Below, in pieces: positions 15,378 to 24,616 of a stretch of 64,000 bases of DNA. Position 1 is the stretch's first letter; the number at the start of each line of letters is the position of its first letter. Source of the DNA: Pontibacter aydingkolensis (lineage in GTDB: Bacteria; Bacteroidota; Bacteroidia; Cytophagales; Hymenobacteraceae). Under the pieces are notes generated by a model. It had not been told where the DNA came from. It did no database searches and saw nothing but the letters and a program-made list of their open reading frames with translations. The position numbers and the translations under genes were made by a program. The DNA lies in contig NZ_JAHYXK010000015.1 in assembly GCF_019443125.1 (NCBI RefSeq), positions 1 to 64,000 on the forward strand. Direction: 5' to 3'.

Positions 15378-16640
15378 ATGAAAACAATTTTTACTCTTCT
15401 TTTTACATTTCTTACCTTTTTAGCATTTGCCCAGCAAAACTGGGTGCCTGGCACCTACACCACATTGCAAGGCGAAAAAGTTCAAGCACAGATAAACGAC
15501 TTAAACTGGGACCGTAATCCTTTGCATATTGAAGTAAAAGTAAACTCAGCATCAGCAGTACAAAAACTAACAGTAAAAGATATTAAGGATTTTTCCTTAT
15601 CCACAGGAGATAAGTATGAACGTTATATTGTAGATGTTGATAAGTCTCCAGTAGAGCTTAACCAACTGAAATTAGATGATCTGCCATTGATAGAGCGTGA
15701 TACGGTGTTTCTGAAAACATTAGTAACAGGTAATGCGGAGCTATACTATTTAAAAGACGGTGCATCAAAAGAACATTATTTTTTGAAAACAGGAGATGAG
15801 ACACCGTTGGAGCTGATTTATAAAGTTACACTTTTAGAGAATGAAAGCGGTACAAGTGTATCCAGAGTACCTATTTACAAAGGAATGCTTAGCGCAAAGC
15901 TCACTGCATGCAATGAAATATCGGAAAAGATTTCCAAGGTGCCGTTTAAGATGAATGCTTTAATGAGTTTAGTAGAAGATTACAACACATGCACAAGCGG
16001 CACAACAAACACATATACAGCTAAGAAGCAAGCAATAAAGCATAATATAGTAACACTTGCCGGAGGCACTTTTACTACACTTGACTTTACAGGTACCGAT
16101 TATCCTAACTTGATTGGTAAAGATTTCAAGGGTACTAACTACACTGTTGGTGTTTCTCTTCTATCAACTTTGCCAAGGGCACGAGCCAAATGGGCTATTC
16201 GAAATGATCTGATGTTTAAGCCTTTGAAAGCTGAAAATAAGCATGAAACAGGCAATAACAGTGGACAGGAAAATTACACTAGCGTACATACTAAATTTGA
16301 TATAGGTTATGCAGGATTGAATACATCAGTGCGTTACAACATTTTGGATGCATCCATAAAGCCATACGTTAGTCTTGGAGTTTCTTATAATTTAATGGTT
16401 TACAACAACAGTACTCAGGAAACCTACAGAAGATACTACGGTATAGAGAATACAAGACAAGAAGAACCGATGAAGGACTATGCCAAGCATGAGCCGGCTT
16501 TGTTTTTTAGCCTTGGGCTGAGTACAAAAAGAATATTGGCCGAAGGTAAGTTTGAAAAAGGAAGTGCTTTTTCTCCTTATGTTTATTTAGGATCGAGCCG
16601 AAGTACATTTGCTTTCCAAGTCGGCTACATTTTAAAGTAG
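15378..16640 (+). CDS. Secreted beta-rich protein, first of a tandem paralogous pair
   Basis: A 420-residue protein with a Sec signal peptide (MKTIFTLLFTFLTFLAFAQ). The N-terminal half has a short repeated theme (GTYTTLQGEKVQAQINDLNW, VQKLTVKDIKDFSLSTGDKYERYIVD, ERDTVFLKTLVTGNAELYYL, IYKGMLSAKLTAC), and the C-terminal half looks like an outer-membrane barrel (TVGVSLLSTLPR, IKPYVSLGVSYNLMVY, terminal FAFQVGYILK). The next gene encodes a clear paralogue with the same blocks in the same order. It has its own promoter and is more A+T-rich than the paralogue. I recognise no named family; an outer-membrane location is inferred. Confidence 0.75.
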   Translation: MKTIFTLLFTFLTFLAFAQQNWVPGTYTTLQGEKVQAQINDLNWDRNPLHIEVKVNSASAVQKLTVKDIKDFSLSTGDKYERYIVDVDKSPVELNQLKLDDLPLIERDTVFLKTLVTGNAELYYLKDGASKEHYFLKTGDETPLELIYKVTLLENESGTSVSRVPIYKGMLSAKLTACNEISEKISKVPFKMNALMSLVEDYNTCTSGTTNTYTAKKQAIKHNIVTLAGGTFTTLDFTGTDYPNLIGKDFKGTNYTVGVSLLSTLPRARAKWAIRNDLMFKPLKAENKHETGNNSGQENYTSVHTKFDIGYAGLNTSVRYNILDASIKPYVSLGVSYNLMVYNNSTQETYRRYYGIENTRQEEPMKDYAKHEPALFFSLGLSTKRILAEGKFEKGSAFSPYVYLGSSRSTFAFQVGYILK

Positions 16641-16745
16641 TATTTAATTGATTATAAAGCTAATAGCTGTATTCCTTGTCAGGGTTATAAGTAGTCTGGT
16701 GAGACAAGATTTACTGACACAGTGTACTTTAAAAATTATATAAGT

Positions 16746-16782
16746 AGGAGGCCGGGAAGATAAATTTCCGGCCTCCTGTTTT
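16746..16782 (+). terminator. Terminator between the tandem paralogues
   Basis: AGGAGGCCGG (16746-16755) pairs with CCGGCCTCCT (16768-16777), followed by GTTTTT. It lies about 105 bp after the first paralogue and ends that transcript. Confidence 0.85.
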
Positions 16783-16837
16783 TATGATGGTTTTGCTCTT
16801 TATATTTAGCAGTTTTTATACTTTAAAAAACCTATAT

Positions 16838-18109
16838 ATGAAGGCAACTTTTACCTTGTTTTTACTCTTAACCTGCACTTTGGCGTTTGGCCAGAAAAGT
16901 TTTGTGGCTGGTTACTACCTCACGCACACCGGCGATACCGTGCAGGCACACATCAACGACCAGAACTGGAAGAAGAACCCTTCTGTTATCGAAATCAGAA
17001 ATGACCAGAACAGCTATGTGGTGCAGAAGTTGAATGTTACGGATATCCGTGGGTTTGCACTTTCTACGGGGGATGCGTTTGAGGCTTTTATTGTGGACCT
17101 TGAAAAATCTTCTGCTAAAGCGGATGAGATTGTTTTGCTGGGCAGTCAGCCAGTAGTTGTACGGGACACCGTATTTCTTCGTGCTATAGTGAAAGGGAAT
17201 GTAAGCCTGTTTTACCTGAACGACCAGGATTCGCAGGAGCATTTCTTTATAAAAAAAGGAGAGGAGGCGCCGGTAGAACTGATATATAGAACAGTTCCGC
17301 AGCAGAATGGAGATAGGGTGGGGTATATGCAAGTGGCAATTTACAAAGGCATGCTTACTGCCAAGCTTACAGATTGCCCGGAAGTAGCCGGCAAGATTCC
17401 TGGCGTAAGCTTTAAGCTGACATCATTAAAAACCATTATAGAAAACTATAACCATTGTGTTAGCGGCACAAAAGGTGATTTCCAGGCAGCAGAAGAGAAA
17501 ATGACGTTCCGCCTGGCTGGTAGTGGTGGATTAACTTATACTTCTTTGGCCATAAAAAACGATCCGGACAAATCAATTTCAGGAAAAGATTATAATGGCG
17601 TGAGTTATACTTTTGGTGTCTCGCTTATTTCTACGTTTCCGAGGCGTAAGGGTAGAAGCTCTCTGCTAACTGAAATTATGTATAAACCCCTTAAAGCTAG
17701 CGGAACAGGCAAGGAAGTGAACAGCTTTTCGGAAGAGGTTTATAAGACAACTACCACAACTTTTGACATGGCGTATGTAGGCGTTAATATTTTAGGGCGC
17801 TACATAGTGGCTGATACCAAACTCAGACCATACATTATGGCCGGGATGGGGCACAATCTGTTAGTATCAAACAAAAGCCGACAGGTAATTTATAACCGAT
17901 TCTATGATGAGGAAACCACTACTGAAAAAAAGATGAATACCGATGATCTTCGTAAATATGAGCAATCATTACAGGTAGGTATAGGTGCCGAAATTAAAAA
18001 CATTCTGGCCGAGCTGCGTTTCGAGAATGGAAATGGATTTTCTCCTGTGTCGGGTATAAAAACCATTAATAACTCTTTATCTTTCCGTGTAGGGTACATG
18101 CTAAAATAG
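16838..18109 (+). CDS. Secreted beta-rich protein, second of a tandem paralogous pair
   Basis: Start placed at ATG 16838 (MKATFTLFLLLTCTLAFGQ, a good signal peptide); an in-frame ATG at 16784 lies inside the preceding terminator region. The 423 residues share with the upstream gene the blocks GYYLTHTGDTVQAHINDQNW, VQKLNVTDIRGFALSTGDAFEAFIVD, VRDTVFLRAIVKGNVSLFYL, AIYKGMLTAKLTDCPEVAGK and the terminal SLSFRVGYMLK strand. The paralogues have diverged strongly, and this copy has higher G+C, closer to the rest of the window. Probably an outer-membrane barrel with an N-terminal periplasmic domain; function unknown. Confidence 0.75.
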   Translation: MKATFTLFLLLTCTLAFGQKSFVAGYYLTHTGDTVQAHINDQNWKKNPSVIEIRNDQNSYVVQKLNVTDIRGFALSTGDAFEAFIVDLEKSSAKADEIVLLGSQPVVVRDTVFLRAIVKGNVSLFYLNDQDSQEHFFIKKGEEAPVELIYRTVPQQNGDRVGYMQVAIYKGMLTAKLTDCPEVAGKIPGVSFKLTSLKTIIENYNHCVSGTKGDFQAAEEKMTFRLAGSGGLTYTSLAIKNDPDKSISGKDYNGVSYTFGVSLISTFPRRKGRSSLLTEIMYKPLKASGTGKEVNSFSEEVYKTTTTTFDMAYVGVNILGRYIVADTKLRPYIMAGMGHNLLVSNKSRQVIYNRFYDEETTTEKKMNTDDLRKYEQSLQVGIGAEIKNILAELRFENGNGFSPVSGIKTINNSLSFRVGYMLK

Positions 18110-18126
18110 ACTTGGAATGATAAACT

Positions 18127-18162
18127 AAAAGGCTGGCTGATTCTCTTCAGCCAGCCTTTTTT
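18127..18162. terminator. Shared terminator of convergent genes
   Basis: AAAAGGCTGGCTGA (18127-18140) and TCAGCCAGCCTTTT (18147-18160) form a perfect 14-bp stem with a 6-base loop, with T-runs on both strands. It serves both the second paralogue and the aminopeptidase gene that ends at 18170. Confidence 0.9.
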
Positions 18163-18169
18163 TTTACTT

Positions 18170-20782
18170 TTACTGCTGCTGTGTAACCAGCTTTTCAGCT
18201 CTGTACACATTATCTGCAGCCTGCAGAATCTTGCCTTTCAGCTTTGGATTGTAGTTAGGCCGTTCCGCCAGAAACTGCCGGATAACAGCCGCAGCCGATG
18301 CGCTTTGATATGTGCTAAAGGTAGCTTGAAGCCAGTTAGTCGGGAAGAAGATATCGCCGGTCAATTGGATTTCCTCTACCAGTTCAAGGCTCTCACGCAG
18401 GTACTTTTCAGAAGTGTGGCTGCGCAAGGGGTGGTGCAGGTAACCAAGCGCCGAGGCTACCCAGGCTTCTTTTTCACGATTCTCTTCTTTTTTAAGCGAG
18501 GCGAAAAAAGCGTCGCGCACCTGTACATCAGCCGATAAAGCCGGCATCATGAACTGCAGTCTTTTCCGGCGGTCCGGGTTTTTAATGCGCTCCAGTTGGT
18601 TGTCAAGTATGGTATTGCCATCAGGGTATTCTCGAAGGGCCAGAGCCAGGGCCAGCGAAGTATAATCATCCTCTGTCAGCTTTACGCCATTAGGTGCTTG
18701 CTGCGTATTCCATACCTCGTACAGGCGTTTGGTAGCTTCCGGTGTCAGGGCAATATCCTGGTAGGCTTTGAAAAGAAGTTTCTTTGCATTGGCAGATTTT
18801 TGGTTCTGCATGGTTTGCCATAGCTCTTTTTCATAAAGCGAGGCTACCTCACTGCGCCTTTCAGTTGTCAGGAACCTCCAGTATACATCACCCAGGTAGT
18901 TGGTTAGCAGCCTGATGTTTAGCTCTTCTGTTTCTTTTGCAGCCATTGTTGCTGTAAAGTGCAGCAACAGGTCAGGGTTTACGTTCCCTGCCAGCATATT
19001 TTCATACAGGTTGATATATGCTGAAGCACGCATAACAGGATCTTTTAGCCCTGCAATGGATAACAGTTTCCTTTCAAGCGATCCATGTTTTTGTTCGATA
19101 GGGAACAGTCCATACCCTTGCCCTGACGAGTTGAAGAGTATAAAATCAGGTTGCTCCTTGCCTATGGCTTCTTTTAAGTCTACCTGCTGGGCAGCCATGT
19201 TTACTGTCAGTTCTTCTACACGGTCAGGGTATACCAGCGCGACTTCAAAATACTGCGGCCAAAGCCTGTCAGAGACGTCTTCACCTTTCTGCGAAATTGT
19301 AAATGAGGTTATTTTATTTTCAGCTGTTTTAAGTTCGTAGTTAAACTGTGGTCTACCGGTTTCGTTTACCCAGACCTGGTTCCATGCCTGCAGATCAGCA
19401 GGTGTTCGTGCATCCAGAATTTCGATAAGCTGTGGCCATGTGGCGTTGCTGTTGGCATACGTTTTCAAGTATTCCCTAAGTCCGTCTTTAAAATCAGCTT
19501 CTCCCATCAAGCGTTCTAACTGGCGCATCATAATAGGTGCTTTATGGTAAATAATATTGCCATACAAGGTGCCGGCATCCTGCAGGTTTTCCAGTTTCTG
19601 GCGTATTGGGTTAGCGCCAGCAGTACGGTCTACGCCGTAAGCAGCCGGAAAATGAGAAAGCAGGAATTTCAGGTCGTAGTTTGAGTCTGCCATGGTAACC
19701 TGAGATATCTTGTCGGCCATAAAGTTGGCGAACACCTCTTTCATCCACACATCGTTAAACCACTGCATCGTTACCAAATCGCCAAACCACATGTGTGCCG
19801 TTTCGTGGGCAATCAGGTTGGCGCGTGATACACGTTGGTCTTTGGTGGCGCCTTCGTCCAGGAAAAGGGTAGAAGCCTTATAATCGATGGCTCCCACATG
19901 CTCCATGCCGCCGTACTGGAAATCGGGTATGGCTATAAAATCGAACTTCTGGAAAGGGTAGGGGATCTTTGTGTAGTCCTCCATAAAAGACAGTGCATCG
20001 GCGTGTATCTTAAAGATAGGATCTATACTTAGCTTTAGTTTGCTGCTGTCTGTTTCGCGGTGGTAGAAATTCATGGGCCTGCCAGCTTCAGTGCGCGTAA
20101 CCAGGTCAAAATCGCCGGCTACAAACGAAAACAGATAAGTGCTAATGGTATCGGACTCCTGGAAGCGGTAACTTTTCTGGTCATCCTTTGCTATTATATC
20201 CTGCAGGGGAGCATTGGCAAGAGCTTTCCAGTTGCGCGGTATACTTAACGTTAAGGTAAAAGTAGCTTTCAGGTCGGGCTGGTCGAACACCGGGAAAACG
20301 GTACGTGCCCTGTCAGGCACCAGCAAAGTATAAAGGTAATCGTCGTTGCGGTTAAGCGACATGTTACCGGCAATAAAGTCAATTTCAATTTTGTTCTCAC
20401 CTACTTTCAGGTATTTTTTGTCGATCAGGATATGCTCGTTCTGGAAGGTAATAGGTATAGTCCTGCCATTGGCTTTTATACTTTTGATGTTACTTTCCTG
20501 CTCCTTAAAATCGATTTGCAGCGGTTGCTCATTCCTGGCTAGTGTAAGCGTAATTACCTCTGATGCTGCAATCGGGTCACTTTTTTGGGGTGGTATGGTT
20601 AAATGCAGGTTGTAATTTATCTTGCTAATCACTTTTTTGCGATACACGGCCAGTTGCTGCGACACGCCTGACTCGATGGCAAGAACATTAGATTGCGTGG
20701 CCGTCTGGCTACAGGATACAGCGGCTAAAAGTGAAAGAGATAAAGCGCAGGTTTTAAGGGTATATGAGGTGATTTGTTTCAT
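18170..20782 (-). CDS. M1 family metallo-aminopeptidase lipoprotein
   Basis: An 870-residue zinc aminopeptidase of family M1 that removes N-terminal residues from peptides, here probably outside the cytoplasm. The N-terminus is a lipoprotein signal (LSLSLLAAVSCSQT, cysteine at 24). The zinc site is complete: HETAH at 326-330 and Glu349 after 18 residues. The exopeptidase motif, normally GxMEN, reads GGMEH at 291-295. A long alpha-helical C-terminal region (about 560-870) matches the usual M1 layout. The gene is monocistronic, sharing a terminator with the convergent neighbour. Family certain; peptide preference unknown. Confidence 0.92.
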   Translation of the reverse strand: MKQITSYTLKTCALSLSLLAAVSCSQTATQSNVLAIESGVSQQLAVYRKKVISKINYNLHLTIPPQKSDPIAASEVITLTLARNEQPLQIDFKEQESNIKSIKANGRTIPITFQNEHILIDKKYLKVGENKIEIDFIAGNMSLNRNDDYLYTLLVPDRARTVFPVFDQPDLKATFTLTLSIPRNWKALANAPLQDIIAKDDQKSYRFQESDTISTYLFSFVAGDFDLVTRTEAGRPMNFYHRETDSSKLKLSIDPIFKIHADALSFMEDYTKIPYPFQKFDFIAIPDFQYGGMEHVGAIDYKASTLFLDEGATKDQRVSRANLIAHETAHMWFGDLVTMQWFNDVWMKEVFANFMADKISQVTMADSNYDLKFLLSHFPAAYGVDRTAGANPIRQKLENLQDAGTLYGNIIYHKAPIMMRQLERLMGEADFKDGLREYLKTYANSNATWPQLIEILDARTPADLQAWNQVWVNETGRPQFNYELKTAENKITSFTISQKGEDVSDRLWPQYFEVALVYPDRVEELTVNMAAQQVDLKEAIGKEQPDFILFNSSGQGYGLFPIEQKHGSLERKLLSIAGLKDPVMRASAYINLYENMLAGNVNPDLLLHFTATMAAKETEELNIRLLTNYLGDVYWRFLTTERRSEVASLYEKELWQTMQNQKSANAKKLLFKAYQDIALTPEATKRLYEVWNTQQAPNGVKLTEDDYTSLALALALREYPDGNTILDNQLERIKNPDRRKRLQFMMPALSADVQVRDAFFASLKKEENREKEAWVASALGYLHHPLRSHTSEKYLRESLELVEEIQLTGDIFFPTNWLQATFSTYQSASAAAVIRQFLAERPNYNPKLKGKILQAADNVYRAEKLVTQQQ

Positions 20783-21087
20783 GCAGGTTAGTTTGTGCTA
20801 TATGTAAAGATAAGCATTGCAGGGGATATATGGTAGGGGAGATGGGTTATAGTTCAGTATCCAACCACCCCTGCCCCTCCTTAACCAAGGAGGGGCAGGG
20901 GTGACACTAAGCGAAAGTATAAACACTATAGCATGTGCTTAACCTCCCTTCCACCAAGATCTTTTCAAGATGACAGATAAGGATTGCTTGGACTATGTTG
21001 ATGGCAGTTGGTGCAGTAAGTAAAACTCCCCTCCTTGGTTAAGGAGGGGCAGGGGTGGTTGGACCCGGTGCTGCAGAACACAAAGAA
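20783..21087. repeat. Element with 22-bp perfect terminal inverted repeats
   Basis: The left end (20861-20882, CCAACCACCCCTGCCCCTCC then TT) is the exact complement of the right end (21041-21062). Each end also forms a local hairpin: arms 20866-20882/20887-20903 and 21028-21036/21041-21049. The roughly 200-bp inside has CTTAACCTCCCTTCCACCAA and a short piece AAGATGACAG also found in other repeats of the window. No coding frame. This is a small non-autonomous repeat between the aminopeptidase promoter and the catalase terminator. Confidence 0.8.
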
Positions 21088-21123
21088 AAAAAGGCGGCTG
21101 AAGTATACCCCAGCCGCCTTTTT
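21088..21123. terminator. Terminator of the catalase gene
   Basis: AAAAAGGCGGCTG (21088-21100) and CAGCCGCCTTTTT (21111-21123) form a perfect 13-bp stem with a 10-base loop that contains AAGTATA. T-runs lie on both strands. It is 22 bp beyond the minus-strand catalase stop. Confidence 0.9.
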
Positions 21124-21144
21124 ATATTTCAAAGTATAAATACC

Positions 21145-23358
21145 TTAAGCAGGTACCATCATTTTTTCTTCGCGGTTCCAGTGACGGTGCTTTTTAATGG
21201 CAGCTATAAACTTCTCCGCAAATTCGTCTGCATCAGCATCGTTGCCGGCTGTTACCACACCTTTGTGTTCTTTTACATCACGTGATGTTGGCTCTGCATA
21301 AACATACCCTCCAATAGAGGTTTTCTGAAGCAATTCAATTCCATGTCCGGAGGTGGCAATGGTTTTGTGGTGCTTAAAGGCCTCGTTTATAAAGTGTAGC
21401 GCATCGCCTTCCCGCATCAGGGTATGTATACTTTCTTTGCCGTCCGGAATATAAACAGCATCATACATAATAGAACCTGTGGTTACATGGCTTTTGTCCG
21501 TTTCTACCATCTCGCCATTGCTGGCTTTTTTCATGCCATGTAACTTAGAAATTATCTTTACCATGGCGCCTGCGTCTGTAAGCGCCTGTTTTACCTGCAT
21601 CAGTTCGTTGTAGTCGAAACCGTTTTCTACAAGTATGGCCACTTTTCTCGATTTTACAGTTTCAATCTTGTTCCGCTCCATACTTACTGCCGGCGACTCC
21701 TTCACAGATTTGCCATTTTTCATTTGTTTCGAAGCCTCGTTATCCTCGTAGTGGCCCGTAGACTCCTGATCAAAGTTTTCATGTACTTCTACACCAACGC
21801 CTGCTGCCACCATTTTGGCAAAGTTCATATCTATTTTAGAGAAGTGGCCTACCATGCGCTGGCGTATCTCTTTAGATTCTACCTTGCCTAACTCGAAGTG
21901 TGCAGCCTCTACAATGTGCTTTTGCTCTACCTCTGTCATAGAGTTCCAGAACAAGGTTGCCTGGCTGTAGTGGTCGTTAAAGCTCTGGCTGCGGGCGCGT
22001 ATCTTGTGGCCTTCCACTTTTTCCATGTAGTGCACAAAGGCACCCTGGTTTTCGGGGGCCATCATTGGGCAACCGCCGCCGATAGAGTTAGGCCAATAGT
22101 TTGCCTTGCCCTTGTTTATAGTCTGGCGCATAAAGCCTGCTTCCTGGTTGTTATGGACCGGGGCAAGAGGGCGGTTAATGGGCACCTCGGCAAAGTTGGC
22201 GCTGCTAAAGCGGTTTATCTGTGTATCGAGGTAAGAGAAAAGGCGGCCTTGCAACAGTGGGTCGTTTGTTACATCAATGCCCGGCACCAGGTTGCCCGGA
22301 TGGAATGCTACCTGCTCTGTTTCTGCAAAGAAGTTATCGGGGTTGCGGTTCAGCACCATTTTTCCAATTGGTTTGCGCGGCACCAGTTCTTCCGGTATTA
22401 TCTTGGTGGCATCCAGCAGGTCGAAGTCAAATTTAAATTCATCTTCTTCCTCAACAATCTGCACACTTAATTCAAATTCAGGGTAGTTGCCACTATCAAT
22501 CGCTTCCCACAGGTCACGACGGAGCCAATCCGGGTCTTTACCAGCTAGTTTCTGAGCTTCGTCCCATACCAGCGAGTGCGCCCCAAGTGTAGAGCGCCAA
22601 TGAAACTTAACAAAACGGGCTTTACCTTCTTCGTTAATAAAACGGAAAGTATGAACACCAAACCCATCCATCATTCTAAAGCTGCGCGGTAAGGCTCTGT
22701 CAGATAATACCCACATAATCATGTGGTTTATCTCCGGCATCAGCGAGGCAAAATCCCAGAAGGTGTCGTGCGCAGCAGAAGCCTGCGGCATCTCGTTGTC
22801 GGGGTCTGGTTTAATAGAGTGCACCAGGTCTGCGAATTTGTTTGCATCCTGTATAAAGAACACTGGCATGTTGTTGCCAACCAGGTCATAGTTGCCTTCT
22901 TCGGTGTAAAACTTAGTGGCAAAGCCCCGCACATCGCGTACTGTATCAGCAGAGCCCCTGGAGCCCACTACAGTAGAAAAGCGCACAAAAACAGGCGTTT
23001 TTGTATTCGGGTCCGTCAGGAATTTGGCTTTGGTATACTTCTTCATGGAATCATCGTAGGCCTGGAAGTAGCCATGCGCACCTGAACCTCGGGCATGAAC
23101 TACGCGCTCTGGAATATTCTCATGATCGAAGTGGGTCATTTTTTCACGGAAGTGGAAATCCTCCATTATGGTAGGCCCCCTTGATCCTGCTTTAAGCGAG
23201 TCGTCGGTGTGGTTAATGCGCAGTCCCTGATCCGTGGTCATGTAATGCCCCTCTTTTTCCTGGCGATACGGATCCAGTTGTTGCTTTTTACTGTCCTGAC
23301 TTACAGTTCTGGCTTTGTCATTATTGGTGGGCTTGTTTTCGCTTTCGTTTTTCTTCAT
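21145..23358 (-). CDS. katE: Large-subunit catalase (HPII type) with C-terminal DJ-1/glutaminase-like domain
   Basis: A 737-residue heme catalase that splits hydrogen peroxide to water and oxygen. The N-terminal extension (about 1-50) is polar. The catalytic His88 lies in RVVHARGSGAHGYF, the distal asparagine in YDLVGNNMPVFF, and the heme-ligand tyrosine in GRLFSYLDTQINR. The extra C-terminal domain (about 570-737, RKVAILVENGFDYNELMQV) is the flavodoxin-like DJ-1/PfpI-type fold found only in clade 2 (HPII) catalases. This length and architecture separate it from small KatA-type enzymes. It is monocistronic, with a strong terminator. Confidence 0.94.
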   Translation of the reverse strand: MKKNESENKPTNNDKARTVSQDSKKQQLDPYRQEKEGHYMTTDQGLRINHTDDSLKAGSRGPTIMEDFHFREKMTHFDHENIPERVVHARGSGAHGYFQAYDDSMKKYTKAKFLTDPNTKTPVFVRFSTVVGSRGSADTVRDVRGFATKFYTEEGNYDLVGNNMPVFFIQDANKFADLVHSIKPDPDNEMPQASAAHDTFWDFASLMPEINHMIMWVLSDRALPRSFRMMDGFGVHTFRFINEEGKARFVKFHWRSTLGAHSLVWDEAQKLAGKDPDWLRRDLWEAIDSGNYPEFELSVQIVEEEDEFKFDFDLLDATKIIPEELVPRKPIGKMVLNRNPDNFFAETEQVAFHPGNLVPGIDVTNDPLLQGRLFSYLDTQINRFSSANFAEVPINRPLAPVHNNQEAGFMRQTINKGKANYWPNSIGGGCPMMAPENQGAFVHYMEKVEGHKIRARSQSFNDHYSQATLFWNSMTEVEQKHIVEAAHFELGKVESKEIRQRMVGHFSKIDMNFAKMVAAGVGVEVHENFDQESTGHYEDNEASKQMKNGKSVKESPAVSMERNKIETVKSRKVAILVENGFDYNELMQVKQALTDAGAMVKIISKLHGMKKASNGEMVETDKSHVTTGSIMYDAVYIPDGKESIHTLMREGDALHFINEAFKHHKTIATSGHGIELLQKTSIGGYVYAEPTSRDVKEHKGVVTAGNDADADEFAEKFIAAIKKHRHWNREEKMMVPA

Positions 23359-23803
23359 GGGTTTTTTATAGCTTGTAAATGAAACAGTTGATCAAAGGAC
23401 CTGAAGTATAAAAGTATATTCTGGTAGCACCGCTCTTGTGTTTTATACTTAGAACACTGCCTATATTTCAAAGCAGTACGCATGTATTAGTGTATTGTTG
23501 AATTATTTGCAGGAATTAATACATTAAAATGGGGTTAAAATTGACTTCTTTTCAGATGTATGCAGGTGTGTGTAACTAGGAATGTAAGCAGTGAGGTAGT
23601 TTTGATGGGGTTTTTTCTGAAGTATAAGACTATATTGCTATGCCTGGCTCAATAGTATTATAGAGGTATGCATGGAAGCATTAAAGATGGGTTGATTTAT
23701 ATTTCCTATTGTAGCCGTAACAAAAGTATAAACTGCTTGTGCAGTAGTATTAGTAGCAGTAGATAATTATATTTTCAGGTCTAAACCCTGAGCAACTCCT
23801 TTG
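23359..23803. other. 445-bp AT-rich spacer upstream of katE
   Basis: No gene, hairpin terminator or large repeat that I can support. The region has several copies of the AAGTATA word (about 23404, 23412, 23447, 23620, 23724). It should hold the katE promoter, but I find no clear TTTG-N19-TAnnTTTG match on the minus strand. Confidence 0.5.
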
Positions 23804-24355
23804 TTAGCTGATCAGCTCCCGTCTTCCAAACCTGAACTCGTCTTCTTTCAGGAAATACTCCCCGCATCGCTGGAGTATGATCAGGTTATCGATTGTAATC
23901 TCCCAGTCGAAGTTATACTGGCACAGGTAAGAGAGCAAGGGGCCTAAAACCTCCGGGCTTGTATCGCCGAGGGCCAGGGTAATATGGGGCAGCCACATGT
24001 TTTTATTGTAGTAAACGCCCATTTCGGTACTCATTTCTGAAATGTCTTTGTGCAGTCGCTCATGCAGGCGGTTAAGCGGGGGAGTTCGGAGCACCGGGAT
24101 ATAGACCACCGGTTTTTCACCCGGAAATATTCCCAACCCTGTAGTTCTTACGGTAAACTGCTCGGTTTCGTAACTGGCCATGTCCAGGTACTGTTTCAGT
24201 TCCTCCATGTCTACTACCTCGGCAGTAAGTAAAGTTAAATGCGGATAGGGAGTAATTTTGACACCATTCAGTCCGAATTTCTTCTCTAAATACTCCGTGA
24301 GCTCATTAACCCGTTCAGAAGTCTTTTTATCTAAAAGCGAAGCAATTGCGATCAT
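23804..24355 (-). CDS. 2H phosphoesterase / 2'-5' RNA ligase family protein
   Basis: A 183-residue protein of the LigT/2H superfamily. The two catalytic motifs are HLTL at 39-42 and HITL at 124-127, spaced as in the family and enough for the paired-histidine active site. The typical strand GVKITPYPHLTLLTAE precedes the first. Family members act on 2'-5' or cyclic phosphodiester bonds in RNA or small nucleotides; the real substrate here is unknown. It stands alone, divergent from the ABC-F gene. Confidence 0.85.
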   Translation of the reverse strand: MIAIASLLDKKTSERVNELTEYLEKKFGLNGVKITPYPHLTLLTAEVVDMEELKQYLDMASYETEQFTVRTTGLGIFPGEKPVVYIPVLRTPPLNRLHERLHKDISEMSTEMGVYYNKNMWLPHITLALGDTSPEVLGPLLSYLCQYNFDWEITIDNLIILQRCGEYFLKEDEFRFGRRELIS

Positions 24356-24584
24356 AAGGAAAGGCTTTTAGTACCTGTGGCCATCAGTAAAAAAACGATG
24401 TAAAAGTATAAATGTTTAAATCAATAAGCGATATAGTTTTGTCGCGATGAATCAGAAAGGCTTATACTACAAACAGCTAATAAAGTTATCGGGACACCAT
24501 ATTACACTTTATTTTTAAAGTTGCCACAGAGGTGCAGCACTTTTTCTCTTTGCGCTATGTTTTTATCTCACGGCCAAAAATAAG

Positions 24585-24592
24585 TACCTTTG
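24585..24592 (+). promoter_or_regulatory. Probable -7 element for the ABC-F gene
   Basis: TACCTTTG matches TAnnTTTG, 25 bp before the ATG. There is no exact TTTG 19 bases upstream (the sequence there is TTTTA), so only the -7 box supports it. Confidence 0.4.
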
Positions 24593-24616
24593 TATTCTAA
24601 TTTCCCGCTATAGCAC

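Noticed and set aside
21898..22470. 190-codon frame antisense to katE
   Set aside because: Fully opposite a strongly conserved catalase; frame shadow only.
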